Positions 44,065 through 51,628 of a DNA stretch of 64,000 bases are shown piece by piece. The notes below the pieces were generated by a model that had not been told where the DNA came from, did not search any database, and was given only the letters and a program-made list of their open reading frames with translations. The number at the start of each line of letters is the position of its first letter. Position 1 is the first letter of the stretch. This DNA comes from JAWKUK01 sp041398605 (lineage in GTDB: Bacteria > Planctomycetota > UBA1135 > GCA-002686595), in NCBI GenBank assembly GCA_041398605.1, contig JAWKUK010000004.1, positions 440,524 through 504,523 on the forward strand, written 5' to 3'. The translations under genes and the position numbers were made by a program.

Positions 44065-44347
44065 GCCGCTCCGATTGCTGGTGTCCTGTGCGGCAGGCGT
44101 CGGCCTTGGCGCCGCGTTCTTCGGGGGCCTCTGGTGGACGGTGCGCCGGAGCCTCACCTCGCGGCATGCTGCGCTCCTCTTCCTCGGCAGTTCGATCACC
44201 CGAACGATCGCGCTGCTCCTCGGCTTCTACTGCGTCGCAGGCGGCGAGTGGCAGAGGCTCCTCTGCAGCGTTTTCGGTTTTGTCACGGTGAGACTCGCCG
44301 TCACACGAATCGCCTCGAGCGCCATGGGAGCCGCTGATGCACCTTAG
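44057..44347 (+). CDS. atpR: N-type ATPase accessory membrane subunit AtpR
   Basis: A 96-residue, very hydrophobic protein with three predicted helices: LLVSCAAGVGLGAAFFGGLWW, LFLGSSITRTIALLLGFYCV and LLCSVFGFVTVRLAVTRI. Arginines are embedded in the second and third helices. It corresponds in size, position and topology to AtpR, which occurs only in N-ATPase operons and is thought to interact with the c-ring. ATG 44057 is preferred over GTG 44048; the stop overlaps atpB by 11 bases. Confidence 0.88.
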   Translation: MDEPLRLLVSCAAGVGLGAAFFGGLWWTVRRSLTSRHAALLFLGSSITRTIALLLGFYCVAGGEWQRLLCSVFGFVTVRLAVTRIASSAMGAADAP

Positions 44348-45050
44348 CCCCGACCAGATCGTCTTCTGGCGCTACGGCCCAGTCTCGCTCAACGCCACCA
44401 TCACCTTTACCTGGGCCGTCATGCTGCTTCTCGGTTTGGGCGCCTGGTTGGTTACGCGGAACCTCACCAACGACCTGAAGCCCTCGCGTTGGCAAGGGCT
44501 CTTAGAGATCGTCGTCACCGGGATCAACGCGCAGATCAAGACCGTTGGCCTCCAACAGCCGGAGCGCTACCTCGACTTCTTAGGGACGCTCTTCCTCTTC
44601 GTCGCAACTGCGAGCCTATGCACGATCGTGCCAGGCTACGAGCCTCCGACCGGATCGCTCTCAACCACCGTAGCGCTCGCGCTGTGCGTGTTCGTGGCGG
44701 TGCCTTTGTTCGGCATCCAAGGTCGAGGCTTACGCGGATACTTGAGGTCATACCTGGAACCGACGTTCGTGATGCTGCCCTTCAACATCATCAGCGAGCT
44801 GTCGCGGACGCTGGCGCTCGCCGTACGCCTGTTCGGCAACATGATGAGCGGCGCGATGATCGTCGGCATCCTCGTCACAATTGCGCCCTTCCTGTTTCCA
44901 GTCGTCATGACGGTGCTCGGTCTGCTCACCGGCGTCGTACAGGCATACATCTTTGCAATCCTCGCGGCGGTCTACATCGCAGCGGCGACCCGCACACAAG
45001 AGCCTGGCCTTGGCGCGGGAGCCAAGGCCAGCCCCCACCCCAGCAGCTAA
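44337..45050 (+). CDS. atpB: N-type ATPase Fo subunit a
   Basis: The 237-residue protein is the stator channel subunit. Membrane helices are evident, and the essential arginine lies in the helix ELSRTLALAVRLFGNMMSG, followed by AYIFAILAAVYIAAAT near the end. Ions move between this subunit and the c-ring during rotation. The start at 44337 overlaps atpR by 11 bases and the gene ends 10 bases before atpE, in line with the N-ATPase order. Confidence 0.93.
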   Translation: MHLSPDQIVFWRYGPVSLNATITFTWAVMLLLGLGAWLVTRNLTNDLKPSRWQGLLEIVVTGINAQIKTVGLQQPERYLDFLGTLFLFVATASLCTIVPGYEPPTGSLSTTVALALCVFVAVPLFGIQGRGLRGYLRSYLEPTFVMLPFNIISELSRTLALAVRLFGNMMSGAMIVGILVTIAPFLFPVVMTVLGLLTGVVQAYIFAILAAVYIAAATRTQEPGLGAGAKASPHPSS

Positions 45051-45060
45051 CGGACTCGCT

Positions 45061-45342
45061 ATGGACGACACCACCTATATTGCAGCGACCTCGATCATCG
45101 TCGCCGGCATCACCACCGGATTTGGGACGATGGGGCCTGCGCTCGCTGAGGGCCGCGCCGTTGCAACGGCGCTCACTTCGCTGGCACAACAGCCGGACGC
45201 CTCAGCGACGATCACGCGAACGCTCTTCGTCGGCCTCGCGATGATCGAGTCGACGGCGATCTATTGTTTCGTCGTATCAATGATCCTTCTCTTTGCGAAT
45301 CCATTCTGGAATCACTACCTCTCGGCGGCCGCAGGCAAGTGA
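45061..45342 (+). CDS. atpE: N-type ATPase Fo subunit c
   Basis: The 93-residue hairpin protein forms the rotor ring. Helix 1 contains GPALAEGRAVATAL with Glu30, and helix 2 contains FVGLAMIESTAIYCFVVSMI with the ion-carrying Glu63 followed by Ser64 and Thr65. A carboxylate in both helices is characteristic of N-type c subunits. The Glu-Ser-Thr triplet resembles sodium-binding rings, but two-carboxylate N-type rings have also been described as proton-coupled, so the ion cannot be assigned from sequence. Confidence 0.93.
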   Translation: MDDTTYIAATSIIVAGITTGFGTMGPALAEGRAVATALTSLAQQPDASATITRTLFVGLAMIESTAIYCFVVSMILLFANPFWNHYLSAAAGK

Positions 45343-45345
45343 ACC

Positions 45346-45852
45346 ATGCTGATTGATTGGTTCACAGTTGGGGCTCAAGCCCTGAATTTCGCCATCCTTG
45401 TCTGGCTCATGAAGCGATTCCTCTACGGACCGATCCTCGCGGTCGTCGAGGCACGCGATGATCGAATCGCCGCCGAGCTCGCTGACGCCAAAGAGAAGCA
45501 AGACGAGGCACAACAGGCGCGTGCGGCGTTCCAGGAGAAGAACGCAAAGCTCGACGGAGAGCGGGCAGCGTTGCTGCAGGAGGCAAAGGAGGGAGCCGCG
45601 GCCGAGCGCAAGCGACTCCTCGACGCGGCACGAGACGCGGCAGACGCGCTCGGTGAAGAGCGGCGGAAGGCGCTCGATCTGGCTGCAGACAACCTAGAAG
45701 AGAGCATCGCAGAGCGCGCTCAGATGGAGGTGTTCGCGATCGCGAAGAAGGAGCTGGTGGACCTCGCCTCGGCGAGCCTCGAACAGCAGGCGGTGGAGGT
45801 CTTCATTCGGCGCTTGCGCGCGCTTTGGACGCACACGCGAAGGCCGCGCTGA
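45346..45852 (+). CDS. atpF: N-type ATPase Fo subunit b (N-terminal part; frame ends early)
   Basis: The 168-residue product has one membrane helix (about 8-26, AQALNFAILVWLMKRFLYGP) and a long charged coiled coil (DAKEKQDEAQQARAAFQEKN..), the b-subunit peripheral stalk. In N-ATPases this subunit is normally longer and carries a delta-like C-terminal domain, there being no separate atpH. Here the frame ends abruptly after LRALWTHTRRPR, while the expected continuation DAHAKAALTDALR is encoded in the -1 frame from base 45825. Either the gene is split in two, or it carries an indel near the sequence CTTTGG at 45823-45828. Confidence 0.85.
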   Translation: MLIDWFTVGAQALNFAILVWLMKRFLYGPILAVVEARDDRIAAELADAKEKQDEAQQARAAFQEKNAKLDGERAALLQEAKEGAAAERKRLLDAARDAADALGEERRKALDLAADNLEESIAERAQMEVFAIAKKELVDLASASLEQQAVEVFIRRLRALWTHTRRPR

Positions 45853-46172
45853 CCGACGCGCTACGTTCAGCTCCCGAAGCGGCGCTGCTACGGTCGGCGT
45901 TTGAGCTCCCCGACGCGCAGAAGGACCAGATCCGGTCCGCGGTCAAGGAGGCGCTCCAGGTGGACGTCGAAGTCCGCTTCGAGATTGCGCCGGCTCTGGT
46001 GAGCGGTGTGGAGCTGAGCGCCAGCGGGCAGAAGGTGGCATGGAGCATCGCTGAGTACTTGCGGTCGCTGTCGGAGAGCGTGCGAGCGCTCATTGATGGC
46101 GGAAGTAGCCGAGCTCGCCCAGCGCACGCCGCGGCCAAAGCGACGGAGGCCGCAGCCCCCCATGGCGCGTGA
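45825..46172 (+). CDS. Delta-like C-terminal part of N-type ATPase b subunit (separate frame)
   Basis: From TTG 45825 this frame encodes 115 residues. PDAQKDQIRSAVKEAL and RFEIAPALVSGVELSA and GQKVAWSIAEYL match the delta-like domain that caps the N-ATPase b subunit and binds the alpha/beta head. It overlaps the 3' end of the b frame by 28 bases in the -1 register and overlaps atpA by 11 bases. A functional split, with this start used by coupled re-initiation, and a frameshift mutation or sequence error are both possible. The last 20 residues (RARPAHAAAKATEAAA) are low-complexity. Confidence 0.65.
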   Translation: MDAHAKAALTDALRSAPEAALLRSAFELPDAQKDQIRSAVKEALQVDVEVRFEIAPALVSGVELSASGQKVAWSIAEYLRSLSESVRALIDGGSSRARPAHAAAKATEAAAPHGA

Positions 46173-47760
46173 AGGCCTACACCAGGTCATCGATCGTGTG
46201 CTCGCGGGCATGCTTGATGGGCGAGAGCGCTTCACTGCATCGCTGCGTGCGCGCGAGGTTGGGAAGGTCACCGCGGTGGCGACGGGCATCGCGACCGTCA
46301 CGGGGCTGCCCAGCGTGGGCTTCGAGGAGCTGCTCGAACTCCCTGGTGGGCTGCACGGCATCGCCTTCAACGTCGACGAGCACGAGGTCGGGGTCGTCCT
46401 GTTGGGTCCGTACGACCAAGTGCGCGCTGGCGACGAAGTCCTTCGCACCGGGCGCGTCATGGACATTGTTGTGGGCGAGGGTTTGCTCGGCCGGATCATC
46501 AGCCCGCTCGGGCGACCGCTCGACGGCTTCGGCGCGATCGTCGCTGCGCAGCGCTTACCGATCGAACGACCTGCCACACCGATTATGGATCGCGCGCCGG
46601 TCGCCGATCCGTTGCAGACGGGCTTGAAAGCCGTCGATGCAATGATCCCGATCGGAAGGGGGCAACGCGAGCTGATCCTAGGCGATCGACAGACCGGCAA
46701 GACGGCCATCGCGCTCGACACCATCGTCAACCAACGCGGGCAAGACGTAGTCTGTGTATATTGCGCGATCGGTCAGCGGGCATCGTCGGTCGCAAAGGTC
46801 GTCGCGACCCTGCGCGAGGAACAAGCGCTCCCGTATACCGTGGTCGTCGTCGCCGAAGGCAATGAGCCGCCCGGCCTCGCCTACATCGCGCCATACGCCG
46901 CGACGAGCATCGCCGAGCACTTCATGGCCGCGGGCCGTGACGTAGTGATCGTCTACGACGACCTGACGCAGCACGCGCGGGCATATCGCGAGCTGTCGCT
47001 GCTGCTGAGACGCCCGCCAGGGCGCGAGGCGTTCCCCGGCGACATCTTCTACATCCACGCGCGCCTGCTCGAGCGCTCGACTCACCTCCGTGCGGGACTG
47101 GGCGGCGGCTCCCTGACAGCGCTGCCCATCATCGAGACTGAAGCTCAGGACATCTCGGCCTACATCCCGACCAACCTCATCTCGATCACTGACGGCCAGG
47201 TCTATCTTTCTCCGGCGCTGTTCGAGCTGGGCACGCTGCCTGCCATCGACATCGGCAAGTCTGTTTCGCGAGTGGGCGGCAAGGCGCAGCGCGCTGCATA
47301 CCGCGCGGTTGCGGGCGACCTCAAGCTCGCATACGCCCAGTTTGAGGAGCTCGAGACGTTCGCGCGCTTCGGTGCGCGGCTCGACGAGCGCAGCAAGCAG
47401 GTGATCGTGCACGGGCAGCGAATCCGCGCTTGCCTGATGCAGGCGGAGCTCGCGCCCGTGCCCGTGCCTGCGCAGATTGTGTTGCTGCTGGCGCTCGGCG
47501 CACGGCTCTTGGACGCCGTGCCACTGGACAGGATGCCCGAGGCCGAAGACGCCCTCCGTCGAGCCGCCGCCGACATGCCGCACGACCTTCGTGATCGGCT
47601 CGACAGCGCCGAAAGTCTGTCCAACGCAGATCGCCAAGCGGTCTTGACGCTCGCACAGGACGCGCTCTTACCGTTCAAGCCTGCCGCCGACGCCGCTGCG
47701 AACGCGGCTCCTCGAGCGCGCGCAGAAGCGGCCTCACCCGTAGCCCCAACCGAAGCGTGA
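46162..47760 (+). CDS. atpA: N-type ATPase F1 subunit alpha
   Basis: The 532-residue protein is the non-catalytic nucleotide-binding subunit, with Walker A GDRQTGKT near 174-181, VYCAIGQRASSVAKVV and the conserved SRVGGKAQR segment. ATG 46162, behind GGAGG at 46145-46149, gives the expected short helical N-terminus that contacts the delta-like domain; an upstream in-frame ATG at 46096 is less likely. A low-complexity Ala-rich tail of about 25 residues follows the normal C-terminus. It overlaps the delta-like frame by 11 bases and precedes atpG by 10. Confidence 0.94.
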   Translation: MAREGLHQVIDRVLAGMLDGRERFTASLRAREVGKVTAVATGIATVTGLPSVGFEELLELPGGLHGIAFNVDEHEVGVVLLGPYDQVRAGDEVLRTGRVMDIVVGEGLLGRIISPLGRPLDGFGAIVAAQRLPIERPATPIMDRAPVADPLQTGLKAVDAMIPIGRGQRELILGDRQTGKTAIALDTIVNQRGQDVVCVYCAIGQRASSVAKVVATLREEQALPYTVVVVAEGNEPPGLAYIAPYAATSIAEHFMAAGRDVVIVYDDLTQHARAYRELSLLLRRPPGREAFPGDIFYIHARLLERSTHLRAGLGGGSLTALPIIETEAQDISAYIPTNLISITDGQVYLSPALFELGTLPAIDIGKSVSRVGGKAQRAAYRAVAGDLKLAYAQFEELETFARFGARLDERSKQVIVHGQRIRACLMQAELAPVPVPAQIVLLLALGARLLDAVPLDRMPEAEDALRRAAADMPHDLRDRLDSAESLSNADRQAVLTLAQDALLPFKPAADAAANAAPRARAEAASPVAPTEA

Positions 47761-47770
47761 GGACCGCGCC

Positions 47771-48673
47771 ATGACAGAGAGCGTGACCGGTGTGCGCCGC
47801 AAGATCGCCAGCTGTAGAGACCTGCAGGCGGTCGTCCGTACCATGAAGGCGCTGTCCGCGTCGAGCATCGGCCAGTACGAGCGCTCGGTGCTGGCGCTTG
47901 GCGAATATGCGCAGACGGTAGAGCTCGGTTTGCGTACGTGCCTGACACAGCTCGGGCCATTGGCCTCGCGCGCGGCAATGAGTGGCGCCGACGGTCCGAG
48001 GAGCGTCGGCGCGATCGTCTTTGGCTCAGATCAAGGGCTGGTTGGCCGATTCAACGAAGTGGTCGTCGAGCACGCGGTGCAGACCCTCGCATCGTGGCCG
48101 GGCGGCGCGCGCGTGTGGGTCGTCGGCGAGCGCGCCCACGCGCGCCTCCTCGAGGCAGGCCTGGCCTTGGAGGACTGCATGGCAGTGCCGAGCTCCATCC
48201 AAGCCGTGGCGCCATTGGCGCGCCAGCTCTTGTTGCAGAGCGAGGCTTCGCACGAGCGAGGTGAGTTGACGGAACTGCACTTGTTCTACAATCGACCTGG
48301 CTCCGGCTCAGGCTACGCGCCAGTGAATCTCCGGCTGCTCCCGCTCGACGAGCGCTGGGTGCGTCACCTCATGGAGATTCCCTGGCCGACGAAGCGCCTC
48401 GCCCAGGTGCTCGGCGATCCCTTGGCCAACCTGCGGGCGTTCCTGCACGAGTCCTTGTTCCTCTCGGTCTTTCGCGCTTGCGCGGAGTCTCTCGCGAGCG
48501 AGAACGCGAGCCGCTTGGCGGCGATGCAGCGCGCCGACCAGAACATCGATGGGCTGCTCGAGCAGCTGCAGGTCGCGTTCCATCGCATGCGCCAGAGTGG
48601 CATCGACGAGGAGCTATACGACGTCGTTTCGGGCTTCGAAGCGCTGAAGGGCGAGGTCATGTCGGGCGCGTAG
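47771..48673 (+). CDS. atpG: N-type ATPase F1 subunit gamma
   Basis: The 300-residue central-stalk subunit shows the paired coiled-coil ends typical of gamma: RRKIASCRDLQAVVRTMKALSA at the N-terminus (given in part) and ASENASRLAAMQRADQNIDG near the C-terminus, with IVFGSDQGLVGRFNE in the core. It closes the operon in the expected position. No delta (atpH) or atpI gene is present elsewhere in the window, in keeping with the N-type subunit set. Confidence 0.92.
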   Translation: MTESVTGVRRKIASCRDLQAVVRTMKALSASSIGQYERSVLALGEYAQTVELGLRTCLTQLGPLASRAAMSGADGPRSVGAIVFGSDQGLVGRFNEVVVEHAVQTLASWPGGARVWVVGERAHARLLEAGLALEDCMAVPSSIQAVAPLARQLLLQSEASHERGELTELHLFYNRPGSGSGYAPVNLRLLPLDERWVRHLMEIPWPTKRLAQVLGDPLANLRAFLHESLFLSVFRACAESLASENASRLAAMQRADQNIDGLLEQLQVAFHRMRQSGIDEELYDVVSGFEALKGEVMSGA

Positions 48674-48698
48674 GGCCGGAGTCGCGAGGATGCCTGCG

Positions 48699-48718
48699 GC
48701 CGCTGTGCGCAGCGCGGC
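48699..48718. terminator. Stem-loop between atpG and the convergent fusion gene
   Basis: GCCG-CTG (48699-48705) pairs with CAG-CG-CGGC (48710-48718, with a 2-base bulge) around a 4-base loop. It fills the 45-base gap between two convergent stops, so it may end transcription from both sides. No U-tract is present. Confidence 0.35.
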
Positions 48719-50476
48719 TCACCCGGAGTGCCGCAAGAGCGCCGTGAAGAAGCCTGGGAAGTAGCGCTGCTCCACCTCGAGCACGTGGCGCGCGCGGTCT
48801 GCGTAGCCGAGCTCCTGCGCATACAGCGCGTCGAGGTCACCGGGGAGCGGTTGGAAGCGGTTGATCGAGGTGCTCTCGAGCTCGAAGGGCGTGCCTGCGA
48901 CCCATTGCATGACCTCACGCAACGTGTGCTGGGTCTCGTGCGGGTGCAGCACTTGGTCCCTGAACCAGGAGTCGAGCAAGCGCTCGTCTCGTTGGCGCGC
49001 GTGATCGAGCTTGCCGTACTCGGCGGCTGCGGCGGCCGGCCCCTCGGACTCGAGCAGCCCGCGCAGCTTGCTCAGGAAGACGCGCCGGCCCGGCTCGTGG
49101 TAGAGCCCCAAGTAGACGCGCCCGCCCGGCCGTGCGCACCCAAGCACCTTGCGCAGCGCACCTGCGGTATCGCCGGTGTGGTGCAGCACGCCCAGAGTCA
49201 CGACGAGGTCGAAGGGCGCCTCAGCCGCATAGTCAAACAGGTCGCGTTCGACGAAGCGGACGCGGTCGGATTGTTGTAGATGCTGGGCCAAAGCGCGGGC
49301 CCGGTCGAGGGCCTGGGGGCAGAAGTCAACCGCCTCGACCTCGACCCCGTAGTGCAGCCCGAGCGTGTTGGCCAGCCAGCCTGCGCCACAGCCGACCTCG
49401 AGCACGCGCCGGACCTGACCTCCTCGAAGCAATGCGTGCAAGTCCGGGTAGGCGCCCTCGATCACGTTGGCGCGGACTGACGCTGCGGCCCCATCGAGGT
49501 CCCCGTAGAAGTTGAACGGCAGCTCCGAGTAGAAGTCACGCACGAGCTCACCGACACGCTGGCGGACGTCTGCAGGGGCGCGCTCGTCGGGCGGCGCGAC
49601 GCCGAGGAGCGCCCCCGCGACGTACTCGCCGAGCGCGGCGTGGGCGACGGCATCGAAGTGGTCGCCGTCCTCCGAGGTGGCGGAGGCCGGCGACACCGTG
49701 CGCAGGGTCGCGCCCAAGAGGAAGTCGCGCCGCACGAGCGCCGCCAGCGGCCCGAGGAGCGGGTGCTCGGTGACTTCGGCGAGGTCGTAGAAGCGGCCGT
49801 CGCGATGCACGGCGACGGCCTTGACGCCCCACAGGTCGAGGGTGTGTTGCACGAGCAAGATTTCGCGCAGGGTCGCGAGCAGGCACTGCTCGCGGCTGCT
49901 GGAGTCGAGCCAATGCCGCCCGCGACGCACCTGGTCTGCGAGCCGATCGCGGAGCCCTCGGTCATGAGTGACTTCGCTGACCGCGAGGTCGGCCTTGGGC
50001 ATGCGGAGCCAGGGACCGATCAGGTAGCCCCGATCCACGGCGACGCCTTCGGTGCGCTCGAAGTCGGCGAAGTGGATGAGCACGAGGTCGGGCTTTACGG
50101 CGCCGCACTGAGTGAGCACCATGCGCGCGATCGCAGCGTTGCTGGCGCCCGACTCGGCGAAGTTCATGTGGCAGACGTGCTCGGCGGCGATCCCGCGCGC
50201 CGCGGCCAAGCGGCAGACGACCTGGTGGGACCAGGTCTCTTCGAACTCGATCCCGACGCCGAACGCATCGCTCTCGCCGAAGGTGAAGACCGTGAAGGTC
50301 GCGTCGGGGTCGAACTCTGGCCCGCGAAACCCAAGGGTGTTGTACGCATAAGTACGCGTACCGGCCAGGTCGCGGTCATGCACGCGCTCGACGTAAGCCG
50401 TACCCAACTTCATGCGACGCACTTCACGGTTGCCGCTGTACGGCTGAAGGGCGGAGGTTCGGTCTGAGGCTCCCAT
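48719..50476 (-). CDS. SGNH-hydrolase-like / SAM methyltransferase fusion
   Basis: The 585-residue protein joins two modules. Residues of about 40-290 resemble a lipase/esterase of the SGNH type: FTFGESDAFG with candidate Ser69, SGASNAA near 109-115 and DGDHFDAVAH at 270-279 with a candidate Asp-His pair. Residues of about 320-585 form a class I methyltransferase: VLEVGCGAGW at 358-367, EAVDFCPQAL and VVTLGVLHHTGDTAGAL. No signal peptide is present. The combination suggests modification of a lipid or polysaccharide precursor, for example acyl removal plus methylation, but this is inference. The neighbouring genes give no pathway context. The ATG at 50476 is the first in a compact N-terminus. 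Confidence 0.78.
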   Translation of the reverse strand: MGASDRTSALQPYSGNREVRRMKLGTAYVERVHDRDLAGTRTYAYNTLGFRGPEFDPDATFTVFTFGESDAFGVGIEFEETWSHQVVCRLAAARGIAAEHVCHMNFAESGASNAAIARMVLTQCGAVKPDLVLIHFADFERTEGVAVDRGYLIGPWLRMPKADLAVSEVTHDRGLRDRLADQVRRGRHWLDSSSREQCLLATLREILLVQHTLDLWGVKAVAVHRDGRFYDLAEVTEHPLLGPLAALVRRDFLLGATLRTVSPASATSEDGDHFDAVAHAALGEYVAGALLGVAPPDERAPADVRQRVGELVRDFYSELPFNFYGDLDGAAASVRANVIEGAYPDLHALLRGGQVRRVLEVGCGAGWLANTLGLHYGVEVEAVDFCPQALDRARALAQHLQQSDRVRFVERDLFDYAAEAPFDLVVTLGVLHHTGDTAGALRKVLGCARPGGRVYLGLYHEPGRRVFLSKLRGLLESEGPAAAAAEYGKLDHARQRDERLLDSWFRDQVLHPHETQHTLREVMQWVAGTPFELESTSINRFQPLPGDLDALYAQELGYADRARHVLEVEQRYFPGFFTALLRHSG

Positions 50477-50581
50477 GGGGCGAGGTTGTCGTGAGCAGAG
50501 TGCGCTGGGTAGGTGTCAGGATCGTACCCGGGGCCGTACCTGCCCCTGGCAGCGGCGCCGGCCCGCCGGGCGTCGCGCCAG

Positions 50582-50633
50582 CCACATAGCGGGGCCACAT
50601 AGCGGGGCCGCACAGCGGGGCCCCACAGCTTGG
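50582..50633. repeat. 13-bp tandem repeat, 4 units
   Basis: Two perfect CCACATAGCGGGG units (50582-50594, 50595-50607) are followed by CCGCACAGCGGGG and CCCCACAGCTTGG. The array lies in the roughly 300-base region between two minus-strand genes. The unit is not a multiple of three, so it is unlikely to be coding. Confidence 0.7.
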
Positions 50634-50637
50634 GCCC

Positions 50638-50733
50638 TCAAGGCGCTGAGTGGCGCTCGATGGATAGGTCCAGGTCTTCGTCGGCGAGCCCGACGCACGC
50701 GTCCGCGGGCACGCAGCCGACAGCTGGGGTCAT
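50638..50733 (-). CDS. Possible 31-residue microprotein (weak candidate)
   Basis: Downstream of the membrane-protein gene at 50779-51360 the same frame stays open after its TGA, and ATG 50733 begins a short acidic peptide (MTPAVGCVPADACVGLADED.., ending ERHSAP). It has two cysteines six residues apart. No ribosome binding site is evident and I recognise no relatives. It occupies the otherwise gene-free stretch 50477-50778, which apart from this frame and the 13-bp repeat shows nothing clear. Confidence 0.2.
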   Translation of the reverse strand: MTPAVGCVPADACVGLADEDLDLSIERHSAP

Positions 50734-50778
50734 GCGCGGGTCCGAGACGCGGCACCCCTGCGGGGCGCCGCTCGAAGC

Positions 50779-51360
50779 TCACCCGCCTGAGACGATGGAC
50801 ACGCCAGGCCAGAGCCAACCAAACGCGCCGCCGGTCACGAGGCCATAGAGCAGGCCGTCAAACACGAACTTCGCGGTCGTGCCCCAGCTCTGCCCTTTCC
50901 AAATCGACTCCGGGATCGCCGCGAGGCCGTACGCCAAGAACGCTGTCGCGCCCGTGACCTGGAAGACCTTGAGGTACTCCGCGCCCGGCGCCAGCGCGAG
51001 GCCTCCGATGTAAGCGACGACGACGCTGATGAGGATCGTATATGCAAACCACGTCCCAAGGAACTTGCCGATCTTCATCTGCCCGTTCGGCAGGATCCGC
51101 ATGAAGCCGACCGGACCGTCCAGGTACTTCGCCTTCATCTCGTCCGACCCCAGGTCCTTCATGTCCGCGCAGAACGGGAACATGTAGGAGCCAGGCCGCA
51201 CGCCCCGCGCGCGCATCAGCGCCGCGAGCTCGTCCTCCCCCGGGACCTTGGTGTAGTCGCTCTTGTGGAGCGGCAACACCATGTGCAGGACCGAGCTGAC
51301 GACGAAGACGAGGACCGCGGCGGCCAGAATCGGCTGCCAGAGTTCAGGGAGAGTGACCAT
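50779..51360 (-). CDS. Four-helix inner-membrane protein, function unknown
   Basis: The 193-residue protein has membrane helices at about 9-30, 104-125, 132-150 and 163-185. Between helices 1 and 2 lies a conserved-looking soluble segment (LPLHKSDYTKVPGEDELAALM.., VRPGSYMFPFCADMKD). I know of similar uncharacterised proteins of this size and composition in diverse bacteria but no function. ATG 51360 is the obvious start. It is divergent from the ECF sigma factor gene, with a region of about 270 bases between them that carries an 18-bp repeat. Confidence 0.8.
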   Translation of the reverse strand: MVTLPELWQPILAAAVLVFVVSSVLHMVLPLHKSDYTKVPGEDELAALMRARGVRPGSYMFPFCADMKDLGSDEMKAKYLDGPVGFMRILPNGQMKIGKFLGTWFAYTILISVVVAYIGGLALAPGAEYLKVFQVTGATAFLAYGLAAIPESIWKGQSWGTTAKFVFDGLLYGLVTGGAFGWLWPGVSIVSGG

Positions 51361-51401
51361 GCGTGTGCCTCAGATGGGAGCAGTCTGTGTGGGCGGCGCG
51401 C

Positions 51402-51455
51402 GGGCGAGCCCCTCGTAGCGGGTGAGAGCCCAGCAGCGGGCGAGAGCCTAACCGC
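51402..51455. repeat. 18-bp tandem repeat, 3 units
   Basis: Three contiguous 18-bp units: GGGCGAGCCCCTCGTAGC, GGGTGAGAGCCCAGCAGC and GGGCGAGAGCCTAACCGC. They lie between the divergent membrane-protein and sigma-factor genes, where promoters are expected, so they could be a regulator array or a minisatellite. Confidence 0.65.
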
Positions 51456-51628
51456 GACCGGCCGCGATCGGCCACCTCGCGCGCCGAGGGAGCCGCCCCT
51501 GCGTACGGGACTCGCCGAAGGCGGGTGTCACGCAACGGCCCCAGACCGCGGACCAAAGCGCGCGTGACAGGGACGCGGGCGGCCCGCGGCACTTGAGTGC
51601 GCTACCATCGAGGGGCAGCAAGGTCACG

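Noticed and set aside
45817..45830. Programmed -1 ribosomal frameshift in atpF
   Set aside because: The sequence GCGCTTTGG is not a canonical slippery heptamer and I see no strong downstream structure at the right distance. A split gene or indel is simpler.
50779..50781. Selenocysteine or readthrough at the TGA ending the four-helix protein
   Set aside because: No SECIS-like hairpin is seen directly after the TGA, and the protein already has a natural hydrophobic-then-short-tail end.
50582..51455. CRISPR array
   Set aside because: The repeats are 13 and 18 bp, directly adjacent without spacers, and no cas gene is nearby.
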